In this document: positions 15,469-24,103 of the stretch, one piece after another
Position numbering within the stretch: position 1 is the stretch's first letter
Layout: every line of letters starts with the position of its first letter
Source: an uncultured Bacteroidota bacterium
GTDB taxonomy: Bacteria > Bacteroidota > Bacteroidia > NS11-12g > UBA955
Direction: 5' to 3'
NCBI GenBank assembly: GCA_937867025.1
Contig: CALMKH010000272.1
Location: 1 to 51,266 of the forward strand
Length of the DNA stretch: 51,266 bases
Translations under genes and position numbers: made by a program
The notes under the pieces: model-generated
Told to the model about the DNA's origin: nothing
Databases searched by the model: none
The model's input: only the letters and a program-made list of their open reading frames with translations

Positions 15469-16599
15469 TCATTTACGCATCTGTTCGTCCAATATTTTGA
15501 GTAAATCTTTATCGAGGGTATCACTTAAGCCTTCATGCCTGTACAATATTTCTCCCCGGTGATTGAGTAATATGGTGGTGGGATAGGCCCTGACACTAAA
15601 ATACGAGTTTAAACCGAGCGAATCATATTCCATATCGAAACCAATCCTTTTCTTTTTCTTAAAATATTCAATTTCTTCAGCTTTATCACAAACATTGTAG
15701 GCAACTATTTTCAACATGCTGTCAGGGAAATCCCTTCTGAGTTTCTCTATGACCGGAAATCCGGAATGGCAAGGCCTGCAGCCGATAAACCAGAAGTCAA
15801 GAAGAAAGAAACCGGGGTGATCCTTTGTAGCATTCAGTATGGCCTGGGTATCTGCCACAGCCTTTTTCGGGTGCGGAACATCAACATACTTCATGGCCTC
15901 CCGATTGAATGAATCGATGGGATAAAACTCCGGTAACACCTTGTAATGAGTGACACCTTCACTGTTTCTGGTATAATAATACTCGAAATATAGTTTATCT
16001 GTTGCATTTTTACCGCTGTATGAATAGATGGAATCCACCAGTCCGTTGATTTTATTGATCCAGATGGATAGGTTCCGGCCGGTATACGGGTGGCGGGTTT
16101 TAATGAAGTAGCTTTTCCCATGGTCTTTAAAATTATATGCCCTGTTATGGATATCCGCAGGATAAAAACATTCCACTACGGGGAAAAAAAATGTAAAAAA
16201 GGTATGCGATGGCGGGTTTTGCTCACAGGTGTATATGGTATCCCATTTATTAAGCTCGTATAAAGATATGAACGTGTCAGCATATGCTGCAATAATAATC
16301 CTGGCACGTTCGGGTTGATAAATGGAGAGGTGATGGCTGGCTGTGTCAATATGACTGATATGATAATGTATCCATTGATGCGGTTTATCTGCAGGCATTT
16401 TCACCGTATAGAATTTTTCATCTGCCACCGGGTTGAGTTTAAATTCATCAGCCCCGGTAATCTTAACCTTAAAAGCCAGTTCAGTCATATTAAAATATTT
16501 GTTTTTCAATGCCGGCAGATTCTGGGTCCGGACATTGTTAACCGGAATAAGCATTAATATCATTGTCATGGTTTTTAAGGTCAAGATCATCTTTTGCAT
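15469..16599 (-). CDS. Secreted thioredoxin-like protein (CRPC active site)
   Basis: 376 residues from the ATG at 16599, which gives a signal peptide (MQKMILTLKTMTMILMLIP). The in-frame TTG at 16626 would overlap the upstream gene and is less likely. Residues ~20-245 form an uncharacterised beta-rich domain without cysteine pairs that I can assign. Residues ~250-376 are a TlpA/ResA-like thioredoxin domain with CRPC at 274-277 (FWFIGCRPCHSGFP) and cis-Pro in VRAYPTTILL. It should act in the periplasm on disulfides. It lies 10 nt downstream of the Cys-rich secreted protein gene, so that protein is a plausible partner or substrate (inference). Confidence 0.78.
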   Translation of the reverse strand: MQKMILTLKTMTMILMLIPVNNVRTQNLPALKNKYFNMTELAFKVKITGADEFKLNPVADEKFYTVKMPADKPHQWIHYHISHIDTASHHLSIYQPERARIIIAAYADTFISLYELNKWDTIYTCEQNPPSHTFFTFFFPVVECFYPADIHNRAYNFKDHGKSYFIKTRHPYTGRNLSIWINKINGLVDSIYSYSGKNATDKLYFEYYYTRNSEGVTHYKVLPEFYPIDSFNREAMKYVDVPHPKKAVADTQAILNATKDHPGFFLLDFWFIGCRPCHSGFPVIEKLRRDFPDSMLKIVAYNVCDKAEEIEYFKKKKRIGFDMEYDSLGLNSYFSVRAYPTTILLNHRGEILYRHEGLSDTLDKDLLKILDEQMRK

Positions 16600-16609
16600 A
16601 ATGACAGTT

Positions 16610-17212
16610 TTACAGCAATGTAGCAAGGGCTTTTAACAGACTTCCAATGGCCAGTATGACACGTTCAGCGCCGACACCGGCGGTGTTTTCAATCGTGCAT
16701 GACATAGTTAATTCGGGATTGACCGGATAACAAGGTCCGCAGCCCGTGGTTTTGCCATTCAGGTCCCTGATGGTCGCACAACCCACACAGTTCCTTGCCA
16801 CGCAGAAATTATTATCAGGATTTCCCGGACCTTTGTTTCCGCCGTCCTTGATGTCCTCAAGATCCACATGTCCCCCGAAGTAAACATTGTCAACCGGGTC
16901 ATAAACTAATGGATACAGATACGTGAGCTTAAAGACATCATTGTTCCCGGGTTCCTGGTATTCCACCGTAACACCCATGCTGGCATAATAGTCAGGTCGT
17001 ATAGGACTGTCGCTTATGTCGAGTTTTGTGACCCTCACATTCCTGAAGCCTCCTTCCGTCATGCTTTGTACAATGGCAGGCGCAACATGCGAAATGCCAA
17101 TGTCCAGCACCGCCACCCGGTTGGCATCCCTGTGGCCGATTTTAATTTGTTGTGCCGATGCATGACCTAAGGTGCATACGAAGGCGATAAGAGTAAAAAT
17201 AAGTTGTTTCAT
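16610..17212 (-). CDS. Secreted Cys-rich protein of unknown function
   Basis: 200 residues that I do not recognise. The signal peptide is clear (MKQLIFTLIAFVCTLGHASA, cleavage before QQ). The mature protein has a beta-rich domain with an acidic Gly/Asp/Asn-rich region (residues 107-135). A compact cluster of six cysteines follows at residues 137, 142, 145, 158, 161 and 172 (FCVARNCVGCA ... GCGPCYPVN ... MSC), enough for three disulfides or a metal site. The last 20 residues form a hydrophobic helix (AERVILAIGSLLKALATLL), which may anchor or associate with a membrane. The gene is followed after 10 nt by a thioredoxin-like gene, suggesting redox handling of this cluster. Confidence 0.65.
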   Translation of the reverse strand: MKQLIFTLIAFVCTLGHASAQQIKIGHRDANRVAVLDIGISHVAPAIVQSMTEGGFRNVRVTKLDISDSPIRPDYYASMGVTVEYQEPGNNDVFKLTYLYPLVYDPVDNVYFGGHVDLEDIKDGGNKGPGNPDNNFCVARNCVGCATIRDLNGKTTGCGPCYPVNPELTMSCTIENTAGVGAERVILAIGSLLKALATLL

Positions 17213-17475
17213 TTAAATTGTAATTTGTGTAATTTTTTCACCTACTCTGTTCCGTTTTCGGTTTTCCGGGTGAAAGGCAACGACGCTATCGCTCTTTCAA
17301 CGATGCAAAACTGTGCAAGCTTAATGATAATATCTCCATTTTCTTAATATCTGAGATAACGACTTAACAACTGGTATAATTTGCCAATAACTGACCTAAT
17401 AAAAATATCTGAAAAATTGGTTTTTTTCAGGATTTCCCATGGACGGGGTTAGTATATTTTAAGAATTAACGAGTG

Positions 17476-18159
17476 TCAGATCCAGGGGATCGGCTGATCC
17501 GAGCTGCTGAATTCCCGGTCTTTTATATGCCAGAACAATGTGCCGTGAGCCGAGGCGAGCTCGATATCGTGTGTCGAGATTATAATGACCTTGTTGCGTG
17601 ATATGGCAATATCCCTGAGGTCCTTGAACAATTGTATCTTGGATGGATAATCCAGGAAAGCGCTGGGCTCATCCATCAGTATGACTGGGGTGTCCTGCGC
17701 CAGGACTCTTGATACATTGGCCTTTTGCCATTCCCCGTCGCTGATCCGGTTCAGGTGTTTGTCTCCTAGGTGCTTAATGTTCATCAGTCCCATGGCCTCA
17801 TCTATCCGTGAGTCGTTCTGCATGGCATTCCAGCGTTTTTGTTCAAACGGAAACCTGCCGAACGCCACCATTTCACGAACGGTAATATAGTCTTCATTGA
17901 TCCTGTTTGTGCTCGCAAAAGCGATGAGCCGTGCTGTTTCCCTGGCATTAAGCCTGGACAATTGCTGCCTGTTTATCAGGATGCTGCCGCTGATGGGCGG
18001 TATAAGGTGTGCGATGGTTTTCAGCAGGGTGGATTTGCCGCTGCCGTTCACTCCGGTCAGAATCACGAGTTCACCTTTTTCTATGTCGCAGTGCACATTC
18101 TTGACCAGAATGCTTTTCCTGCCGATATCGAGATGCGCTATTTCAAGCAATTGGTTCAC
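17476..18159 (-). CDS. ABC transporter ATP-binding protein, FecE/BtuD type
   Basis: 227 residues. The nucleotide-binding motifs are Walker A GVNGSGKST, a Q-loop-like AFASTNR, a signature that reads ISDGEWQKANVSR instead of LSGGQ, Walker B VILMDEPS and the switch histidine ISTHD. The start is GTG at 18159, one nt after the stop of the FecCD permease gene (TGACGTG). The two are therefore coupled and should form one importer. Substrates of this class are ferric siderophores, haem or vitamin B12. No substrate-binding protein or TonB receptor lies in the window, so the ligand stays open. The altered signature should still be functional because the Gly-Glu core is kept. Confidence 0.85.
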   Translation of the reverse strand: MNQLLEIAHLDIGRKSILVKNVHCDIEKGELVILTGVNGSGKSTLLKTIAHLIPPISGSILINRQQLSRLNARETARLIAFASTNRINEDYITVREMVAFGRFPFEQKRWNAMQNDSRIDEAMGLMNIKHLGDKHLNRISDGEWQKANVSRVLAQDTPVILMDEPSAFLDYPSKIQLFKDLRDIAISRNKVIIISTHDIELASAHGTLFWHIKDREFSSSDQPIPWI

Positions 18160-18160
18160 G

Positions 18161-19123
18161 TCAGTTTCGGTTTTTCAACAGGATATAAATGATAAATGGT
18201 CCGCCTATAAGGGCTGTGGTTACATTGACCGGGATATTGATGTTGGCAATGGGCAGCGATGAAATAATATCACTTACCAGTGACATGCAGCAACCCATAA
18301 GCGCATTCAAGGCAAGCAGTTTTTTGAAATTCGAGGTTTTGAACAGCAACCTGACCGCATTGGGAATGGCCATCCCGATAAAAGCGACCGGTCCGCAATA
18401 TGCGGTGGTGATTCCGGCAAGGATACCTGTGCATGCCAGCAATTGCATGGAAATGCTTTTTGTATTCACTCCCAGCGTGCGCGATACGTCGTCGCCTAAA
18501 AGCATTACCGACAGGGAAGGCATCAGGAACATAGCCCATAACAGGCCCAGGCTGCAGGTAACCACAAGGATTGCCAGGTCAATGCCGATCACCTGGTTGA
18601 AGGAACCCATGCTCCATAATGTGAAATTCTTAAGATCTGTCGGTATGGCGAGATAGCTGAGCAGTCCCTGCAGGGCGCCGGTAAGCTGACCGATGATAAC
18701 CCCGAAAAGCAGGATAATGGCCCCATAGCCGTAACGGGAGGAAACGCCCAGTATCAGCAGCAGAATGCTGAATGCGCCTATAAATCCTGCCAGGGAAATA
18801 CTGATGGCGCTGTGCAGGAACGGAAAAAAACTGCTTCCTATTATGACAAGCCCTACGGCAAATGACGAACCGGAACTTACACCAAGGATATAAGGACCCG
18901 CGAGGTTGTTCCGGAACAATTGCTGAAGGATGAAGCCCGATACGGCCAGTGCCATGCCTGCAAAAAGTGCCGTGATGGTTTTAGGCATCCTGAATTGCCA
19001 TAAAATATGCTCTTGCATGGCGTTTTCAGGGCTTGGAGGTATAAAATCGGGAAATACAAACAGGCTCGATATCAGTAGTAGCAATAAGGTGCTGATAATG
19101 AGTATAATGTATTTTACAGACAT
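18161..19123 (-). CDS. FecCD-family ABC transporter permease
   Basis: 320 residues with about nine to ten hydrophobic helices. Family hallmarks are WQFRMPKTITALFAGMALAVSG, LFRNNLAGPYILGVSSGSSFAVG, the ATPase-contact region MLLGDDVSRTLGVN, and GPVAFIGMAIPNAVRLL. It belongs to the permeases for iron-siderophore, haem and cobalamin uptake in the inner membrane. It is the first gene of a two-gene unit with the ATPase and is divergent from pckA. I see no cobalamin riboswitch in the 165-bp gap, which is too short for one beside the pckA promoter. Confidence 0.9.
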   Translation of the reverse strand: MSVKYIILIISTLLLLLISSLFVFPDFIPPSPENAMQEHILWQFRMPKTITALFAGMALAVSGFILQQLFRNNLAGPYILGVSSGSSFAVGLVIIGSSFFPFLHSAISISLAGFIGAFSILLLILGVSSRYGYGAIILLFGVIIGQLTGALQGLLSYLAIPTDLKNFTLWSMGSFNQVIGIDLAILVVTCSLGLLWAMFLMPSLSVMLLGDDVSRTLGVNTKSISMQLLACTGILAGITTAYCGPVAFIGMAIPNAVRLLFKTSNFKKLLALNALMGCCMSLVSDIISSLPIANINIPVNVTTALIGGPFIIYILLKNRN

Positions 19124-19243
19124 CCCGGGAATTTTCGTTCAAAACAAGCGACTTTCTCAGTAAATACAGTGCCTAAAGCGCGAAATATATCAACAACTTA
19201 GCCATATAATGGCCCATTTTATGGTTATTAATACAAATTTTCA

Positions 19244-19251
19244 TATTTTTG
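19244..19251 (+). promoter_or_regulatory. -7 promoter element TATTTTTG
   Basis: Exact TAnnTTTG match 36 nt before the pckA ATG. It also shows that the in-frame start at 19249 lies inside the promoter and is not used. Confidence 0.6.
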
Positions 19252-19287
19252 CAGCCCATATTAATTTTAAGAAACAAACAAATCACA

Positions 19288-20880
19288 ATGACAAATCAAG
19301 ACATTTTATCAGGTATTGTTTCAAATGCGAATAATGCCTTTGTAAATCTTACGCCAGATGAATTAGTAAAAACAGCTTTGGAAAGACATGAGGGAGTATT
19401 GACTGATAAAGGGGCATTGGCCGCTGATACCGGTGAATTTACTGGCCGGTCCCCAAAGGATAAGTTTACTGTGGCAGATGAAAAAACCGAAAACACCGTG
19501 TGGTGGGGACCTGTTAACACGAAGTTTGACCCCGCCAAATTTGACAGCCTTCTTAATAAGGTGCTTGAACACTACAAAGGCAAAGATCTGTTTATAAGAG
19601 ATGCTTACGCCTGCGCCGATCCAAGGTACCGGTTAAATATCAAGGTAGTGACTGAAACAGCCTACCAGAACCTCTTTGCAAACAACCTGTTCCTTCGCCC
19701 GGACAAAAACGATAAAAACGAAACCGACTGGCTGATACTGGCCGCACCGTCATTTAAAGCAAATGCTGAAACGGACGGAACCAGGCAGCATAATTTCTCC
19801 ATTATCAATTTTACAAAGAAAATGATCCTCATTGGCGGTTCTGGTTATACGGGTGAAATAAAAAAGGGTATTTTCACCGTATTGAACTACATACTTCCCC
19901 AGGAACGCGGAGTACTTTCCATGCACTGTTCGGCTAATATCGGCGAAAAAGGCGATACTGCCATATTCTTCGGATTGTCCGGTACCGGTAAAACCACGCT
20001 TTCTGCAGATCCGGCAAGAAAACTTATCGGGGATGATGAACATGGATGGGCAGATGATTCTGTCTTTAATTTTGAAGGTGGTTGCTATGCCAAGTGTATT
20101 GATCTTACCGAAGAAAAGGAGCCCCAGATATGGAACGCTATCAAACATGGCGCACTGGTCGAGAACGTCAGGTTCCATCCCAGTTCCAACAAGGTGAATT
20201 ATGAGGATGTCTCTGTTACGGAAAACACCAGGGTGGCTTACCCGATCGATTTTATAGATAACATCGCGGTGCCTTCGATCGGAAAAGCTCCTAAGAATAT
20301 ATTCTTCCTTACATGCGACGCTTATGGTGTTCTGCCCCCGATCTCGAAACTGAATCCGGAGCAGGCCATGTACCACTTTATTTCAGGTTACACCAGCAAG
20401 GTGGCTGGAACAGAAGCGGGTATAACCGAACCTCAAAGCACATTCTCCGCATGTTTCGGGCAAGCATTCCTGCCTTTGCATCCGGGTAAATATGCAGACC
20501 TTCTCGGAGAGAAACTGAACGCAGATAAAAGCATCAATGTATGGCTGGTGAACACCGGCTGGAGTGGCGGCGGTTATGGAGTCGGAAGCCGTATGAAACT
20601 GTCTTATACCAGAGCCATGCTGACTGCGGCCCTGAATGGCGATCTCGACAATGTAGAATACACCAGGCACCCCGTATTTGGTGTCATGATGCCTGATTCA
20701 TGTCCTAATGTGCCCCAGGAAATTCTGCACCCAAGGAACACATGGACGGACAAACACGCGTATGATGCAACTGCCAATCAGCTGGCCGAGAAATTCAACG
20801 AGAATTTCAAGAAGTTTGAAAGTGGCGTAGCGGATGTTATAAAGAACGCAGCACCCAAGGCTGTTATGCCAAATTCCTGA
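19288..20880 (+). CDS. pckA: Phosphoenolpyruvate carboxykinase (ATP)
   Basis: 530 residues from the ATG at 19288. The enzyme interconverts oxaloacetate plus ATP with phosphoenolpyruvate, CO2 and ADP, the entry to gluconeogenesis. Diagnostic motifs are TGRSPKDKF (substrate site), the P-loop GLSGTGKTTLSAD, the metal-binding kinase-2 region DDEHGWADDSVFNFEGGCYAK, YPIDFIDN, TAYG-like CDAYGVLPP, and GWSGGGYGVG. The length is that of the ATP-dependent bacterial form; the GTP form would be longer and lack this P-loop context. It has its own promoter and a strong terminator, so it is monocistronic. Confidence 0.96.
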   Translation: MTNQDILSGIVSNANNAFVNLTPDELVKTALERHEGVLTDKGALAADTGEFTGRSPKDKFTVADEKTENTVWWGPVNTKFDPAKFDSLLNKVLEHYKGKDLFIRDAYACADPRYRLNIKVVTETAYQNLFANNLFLRPDKNDKNETDWLILAAPSFKANAETDGTRQHNFSIINFTKKMILIGGSGYTGEIKKGIFTVLNYILPQERGVLSMHCSANIGEKGDTAIFFGLSGTGKTTLSADPARKLIGDDEHGWADDSVFNFEGGCYAKCIDLTEEKEPQIWNAIKHGALVENVRFHPSSNKVNYEDVSVTENTRVAYPIDFIDNIAVPSIGKAPKNIFFLTCDAYGVLPPISKLNPEQAMYHFISGYTSKVAGTEAGITEPQSTFSACFGQAFLPLHPGKYADLLGEKLNADKSINVWLVNTGWSGGGYGVGSRMKLSYTRAMLTAALNGDLDNVEYTRHPVFGVMMPDSCPNVPQEILHPRNTWTDKHAYDATANQLAEKFNENFKKFESGVADVIKNAAPKAVMPNS

Positions 20881-20901
20881 ACAGGAAAGTAACGTCTTAT
20901 A

Positions 20902-20934
20902 AAAAAAGCCTCCGGATCTTCCTGAGGCTTTTTT
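20902..20934. terminator. Bidirectional rho-independent terminator
   Basis: AAAAAAGCCTC pairs with GAGGCTTTTTT around an 11-nt loop. It serves pckA on the plus strand and, by its A-run, the redox operon on the minus strand, whose last gene ends 20 bp away. Confidence 0.85.
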
Positions 20935-20953
20935 ATGTTAGTGTCAATCATTT

Positions 20954-21160
20954 TTAAGATGGCTGACGCGCTTTCCTCTTTTTCCTGACATAGAAAACGA
21001 TCCCGGCAAACACAGGGAGAAAGAGGAAATAACTGTTATGCCAATAGCCATTTCGGTGCAGATAGGATCCCAGGAAGATAATGATTGTCCATTTCAGAAG
21101 CACGTATGCACCAATGGAGATAAGTGTCTTGCCTGATATTTTTTTAACGTTTTTTAGCAT
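20954..21160 (-). CDS. Small two-helix membrane protein (68 residues)
   Basis: The ATG at 21160 gives 68 residues. A basic N-terminus (MLKNVKKISGKT) is followed by two hydrophobic helices, about residues 12-31 (LISIGAYVLLKWTIIIFLG) and 42-57 (NSYFLFLPVFAGIVFYV), and a strongly basic end (RKKRKARQ). It starts 7 nt after the porin stop, so it is the last gene of the cytochrome/Rieske/porin operon. No family is recognised. A role as a small inner-membrane subunit or partner of the operon's redox proteins is inference only. Confidence 0.6.
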   Translation of the reverse strand: MLKNVKKISGKTLISIGAYVLLKWTIIIFLGSYLHRNGYWHNSYFLFLPVFAGIVFYVRKKRKARQPS

Positions 21161-21167
21161 TGTTTTA

Positions 21168-22415
21168 TTAAAAATAAGTGGAAAGACCGAACTGGATGAC
21201 CCCTGTCCTCGCGGGATCATTATTCAAAAGGTCGGTTTCCTCCGAATACCTGTAGTTGAACCTTAATACCGTGGTACCGACCGGTCTGAAGGCTATGCCG
21301 GGAACTATAGCCCATATTTCATCACCGATACGGCCGCCGGTTTCATTGAATGTTCCCTTGTTATAATCAACCGCTTCGACACGGAGAACGACATTAAGCC
21401 TGGCTTTGTCCCATCCAAACATACGACGCTGGAGGACCGTTCCGACAATATCCAGAAAACCACCTGATTGCCGTGTTCCGAATATCTGGCTATAGGTTGC
21501 CGGCACTTCCACCATGACACTGGCATATTCACCGAGCAGGGTAAGCCTGTTCTTGAGAAGTGTTGTGTTGAAATCTACAGCCAGGACCCGCATCCGTCTT
21601 TTTTCATCCAGTACCAGGCCGTCCTCCCGGAACTTGTTGTAAACACCTCCCATATACGATAAGCCCAGTTCGCCTATCCGGCGGTTTCTGAAAGCAATCT
21701 TACCCGTAAAAATAGGAAGTCCGCTGTTATTTTCTTCAAACCTTTCGGGATTTAATTTGCCCGCAGCCAGCGAAGTCCTGTTGTCCTCATTCGCTATGAT
21801 CCTGTCATCAAAACCATTGGTCAGGTAAGCCTCATAACCGATTGTCAGTTTCCTTGAAAAGTACTTGCCATACAAGCCAAACCCTACATTTGAAAGCGTT
21901 GAAGGAATAATCGTTGTTGCAGAGACCGGCCTGTCGATAAAGTCCCATCGCGGACCATCGTGATTCTGGTTAAAGGCGCCTATCGGATTCATTACTATGC
22001 CCCCGCGAAGGTTGAGCAGGGGGTGGAATTCGAGATCCATAGCCGCAAACTCAAGGTTGATTTCCTTGGTGCCGTCCTCGAATTCCAGTTCCGAAAGAAA
22101 CTTGATCCTCCTGGCGATCGTGGATGAAAAGAACAGGGTTGTGCGCCTCATCTGGAAAGAAAGCCCTTCGGACACTCCATCGGTTGCAGCATACTGGGTA
22201 TTGGCTTCAATATAACCGCCAATGGCTATCGGGAGTTTCCCGACCGACAGGAAAGGCCGGTTATAAACGGCATCCATGTTCATTTTTTGCCTGCCTGTAT
22301 CGGTTGGCTGGCGATTGACGTGCGCACTGTCCTTCTGGGCAGAAGCTATGCTGGTAATGCCTGAACACAGCAGCAGTAATACAATGTGTTTAAAGTGTGA
22401 TATAGATATTGTCAT
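21168..22415 (-). CDS. Outer-membrane porin, phosphate-selective porin (OprO/P)-like
   Basis: 415 residues from the ATG at 22415, giving a signal peptide (HIVLLLLCSGITSIASAQ). That ATG overlaps the end of the Rieske gene by 26 nt, so translation is coupled. The mature chain is a long series of amphipathic strands typical of 16-strand porins, and it ends FGLSTYF with the terminal aromatic residue. The OprO/P-like pattern shows in RRTTLFFSSTIARRIKFLSELEFE, GGIVMNPIGAFNQNHDGPRWDF and YRYSEETDLLNNDPARTG. It should form a channel in the outer membrane. The transported solute is not evident; the operon context suggests a metal complex, anion or haem-related ligand (inference). Confidence 0.8.
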   Translation of the reverse strand: MTISISHFKHIVLLLLCSGITSIASAQKDSAHVNRQPTDTGRQKMNMDAVYNRPFLSVGKLPIAIGGYIEANTQYAATDGVSEGLSFQMRRTTLFFSSTIARRIKFLSELEFEDGTKEINLEFAAMDLEFHPLLNLRGGIVMNPIGAFNQNHDGPRWDFIDRPVSATTIIPSTLSNVGFGLYGKYFSRKLTIGYEAYLTNGFDDRIIANEDNRTSLAAGKLNPERFEENNSGLPIFTGKIAFRNRRIGELGLSYMGGVYNKFREDGLVLDEKRRMRVLAVDFNTTLLKNRLTLLGEYASVMVEVPATYSQIFGTRQSGGFLDIVGTVLQRRMFGWDKARLNVVLRVEAVDYNKGTFNETGGRIGDEIWAIVPGIAFRPVGTTVLRFNYRYSEETDLLNNDPARTGVIQFGLSTYF

Positions 22416-22830
22416 TGTCTGTTCTGGTCTTGAATGTTTTGAGGTTTTCTTCGGCAGGAGGGTTCTGTACAACGCCGCTGTTTGAAAATTCGCTGCCATG
22501 ACATGGGCACACCAGGTAATCTCCGTGAGGCTGTAGTTCGCAGCCCTTATGCGTGCATTCCATCAAAAGGGCGGTATACATATTTTCCCCCGTCTTATAA
22601 ATGCAGACAGGAAAAGTAAATTGATCAGGCTTAACAAGCACATATTTTCTTTCTGTGCTTTTATTGTTTTTAATATGCGTGAATTCTGCTTTTTTAATAA
22701 TGAATTCATTATTGCTGACCGTTCCCTGGGCGAAATGACTGCTCGAACCGCAACTTTCAAGAAACGTTGGAAAGGCGAGGGCTCCGAGGCATGCAAAACC
22801 ACACTCTTTTATGAATTTTTTTCTGTCCAT
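22390..22830 (-). CDS. Rieske [2Fe-2S] protein, exported
   Basis: 146 residues. The N-terminus has a basic start (MDRKKFIKE), a hydrophobic core (FACLGALAFPTFLESC) and a likely lipidation cysteine at 27, so it is an exported and probably lipid-anchored protein. The Rieske motifs are complete: CTHKGC (ligands Cys92, His94) and CPCHGS (ligands Cys108, His111), with Cys97 and Cys110 placed for the usual disulfide. A one-domain electron carrier of this kind is not part of a bc1 complex here, as no cytochrome b gene is near. Its start overlaps the stop of the di-haem cytochrome gene (TAATG), so the two are made together. Confidence 0.9.
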   Translation of the reverse strand: MDRKKFIKECGFACLGALAFPTFLESCGSSSHFAQGTVSNNEFIIKKAEFTHIKNNKSTERKYVLVKPDQFTFPVCIYKTGENMYTALLMECTHKGCELQPHGDYLVCPCHGSEFSNSGVVQNPPAEENLKTFKTRTDNDNIYITL

Positions 22831-24038
22831 TACAAAGATTTGAGGAAAGTGATCAGTTGCTGTTTTTCGTGAGCTGAAAGCGCATTGTATTTATCCCGTC
22901 TAGAACTGGCTTCACCTGCATGAAAGGAGATGGCTTCCTCAATACTGTGAGCTCGTCCGTCATGCAAAAGAAAATACTGCCCTCCCTGCGATTTCGGTGC
23001 CAGGCCCAAACCCCATAAAGGGGCGGTCCTCCACTCCGAAGTTTTTGCACTTCCTTCGGTATAACCGTCATCAAGGGGCGGGCCCATATCGTGCAGGAGC
23101 AGGTCAGTATAGGGGTGAAATTCTTTATTGGAGAGACCCTCAAGAGGAGAATATCCCGTTTTCAGGGTGGACTTATGACAGCTGTTGCAGCCGATCTTAT
23201 TAAAAATAGTTTTGCCTGCCATGACATCCGGATCGTCCTGGTCACGTTGTACTGGAGCTTTTAATGTCTGAAGATAGAAAACAACATCATGCACGGTGGA
23301 TGAGGAAATTTCGGGATCGATATCTTTCAGCGACCATGCGTCGAGAGGGTTATAAACCGAGGTGATGCCTATGTCCTGGTTATAAGCCGTGACGGTTTGC
23401 TGGAGCAAGTTAAAGGTAGCTCCTTTTTTCCCGAAACGGCAAAGGTATTTCCCCCCCTGCGTGACGCTTCCCGGGCCAGGTGTTATGTATGAAGGCAGGT
23501 ATGACCAGTTGGGGACTCCGGAAATGCCGTCTCCGTCGAGGTCGTCAGGGTCTGCCATAGCCAGAATATCCGCTTCGGGCACCAGTTCGATAAATCCTCC
23601 CCCTGTGACAATAGGCGGGGTCAATCTGGAAACAGGTGCGCCTGCAGGAAGTTTTTCCGGATGATATCCCGGAACGGCCCTCACCTGAAGCAACGGGCCT
23701 CCCTGATCGAGGAATTTATTTCCTGTGCTGTCTGACTGCCCGAAACGTGTCAGGGTGGTGAAAGGATGTCCCTTGCCATCGGCGATGTGACAGCTTCCGC
23801 AACTCGTGGCGACGAAGACCGGTCCCAGCCCGGTTTCGGGCGTAAACACCTGGTCGTTAAAAGCTACATCACCCCTGAGGTGTTGCTGGTTCTGTTCATA
23901 TGTCAGCGATTCGACCGGGCCATCAAGTACCTCGTCGTCACTGGGAGCTCCCGGCAATATTTTCCTGCAGGAAACCACCAGTATGAGAAGCATGAAGGCC
24001 AGGGCGGCGATGAAGTAATGTCTGTTCATGATGTGCAT
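22830..24038 (-). CDS. Di-haem oxidoreductase (DHOR/DUF1111) lipoprotein
   Basis: 402 residues (ATG at 24038; the ATG at 24029 is also possible). The signal sequence ends in a lipobox (LILVVSC, Cys24). Two c-type haem sites are present, CGSCH (80-84) and CNSCH (284-288), with a Ca-binding-like DPDDLDGDGISG between. Further DUF1111 marks are LQVRAVPGYHPE, RTAPLWGLG, FLLHDGRAHSIEEAI and FHAGEA. The family is related to MauG/cytochrome c peroxidases and is often found in iron-uptake loci with imelysins; no imelysin is present here. The gene opens the operon, under a promoter that carries a DtxR-type palindrome. Confidence 0.9.
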   Translation of the reverse strand: MHIMNRHYFIAALAFMLLILVVSCRKILPGAPSDDEVLDGPVESLTYEQNQQHLRGDVAFNDQVFTPETGLGPVFVATSCGSCHIADGKGHPFTTLTRFGQSDSTGNKFLDQGGPLLQVRAVPGYHPEKLPAGAPVSRLTPPIVTGGGFIELVPEADILAMADPDDLDGDGISGVPNWSYLPSYITPGPGSVTQGGKYLCRFGKKGATFNLLQQTVTAYNQDIGITSVYNPLDAWSLKDIDPEISSSTVHDVVFYLQTLKAPVQRDQDDPDVMAGKTIFNKIGCNSCHKSTLKTGYSPLEGLSNKEFHPYTDLLLHDMGPPLDDGYTEGSAKTSEWRTAPLWGLGLAPKSQGGQYFLLHDGRAHSIEEAISFHAGEASSRRDKYNALSAHEKQQLITFLKSL

Positions 24039-24051
24039 AATGTTTCGGTTG

Positions 24052-24083
24052 CAAAAATATATAAGTTAGACTAATCTAACAAA
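24052..24083 (-). promoter_or_regulatory. Promoter of the redox operon with embedded DtxR-type operator
   Basis: On the minus strand a -33 TTTG (24080-24083) and a -7 TATTTTTG (24052-24059) are 20 nt apart. The 16-bp palindrome GTTAGACTAATCTAAC (24065-24080, plus strand; arms GTTAGA/TCTAAC) fills the spacer. A bound repressor would block RNA polymerase. The sequence resembles TTAGG/CCTAA-type DtxR-family boxes. Confidence 0.65.
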
Positions 24084-24103
24084 TTTTATTAGATTTTTTT
24101 TAA

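Noticed and set aside
19124-19243. Cobalamin riboswitch upstream of the FecCD permease
   Set aside because: The gap of about 165 bp is shared with the pckA promoter and lacks a recognisable B12-box.
19249-19287. Longer N-terminus for PEP carboxykinase starting at 19249
   Set aside because: It would begin inside the -7 promoter element; the ATG at 19288 fits the family start.
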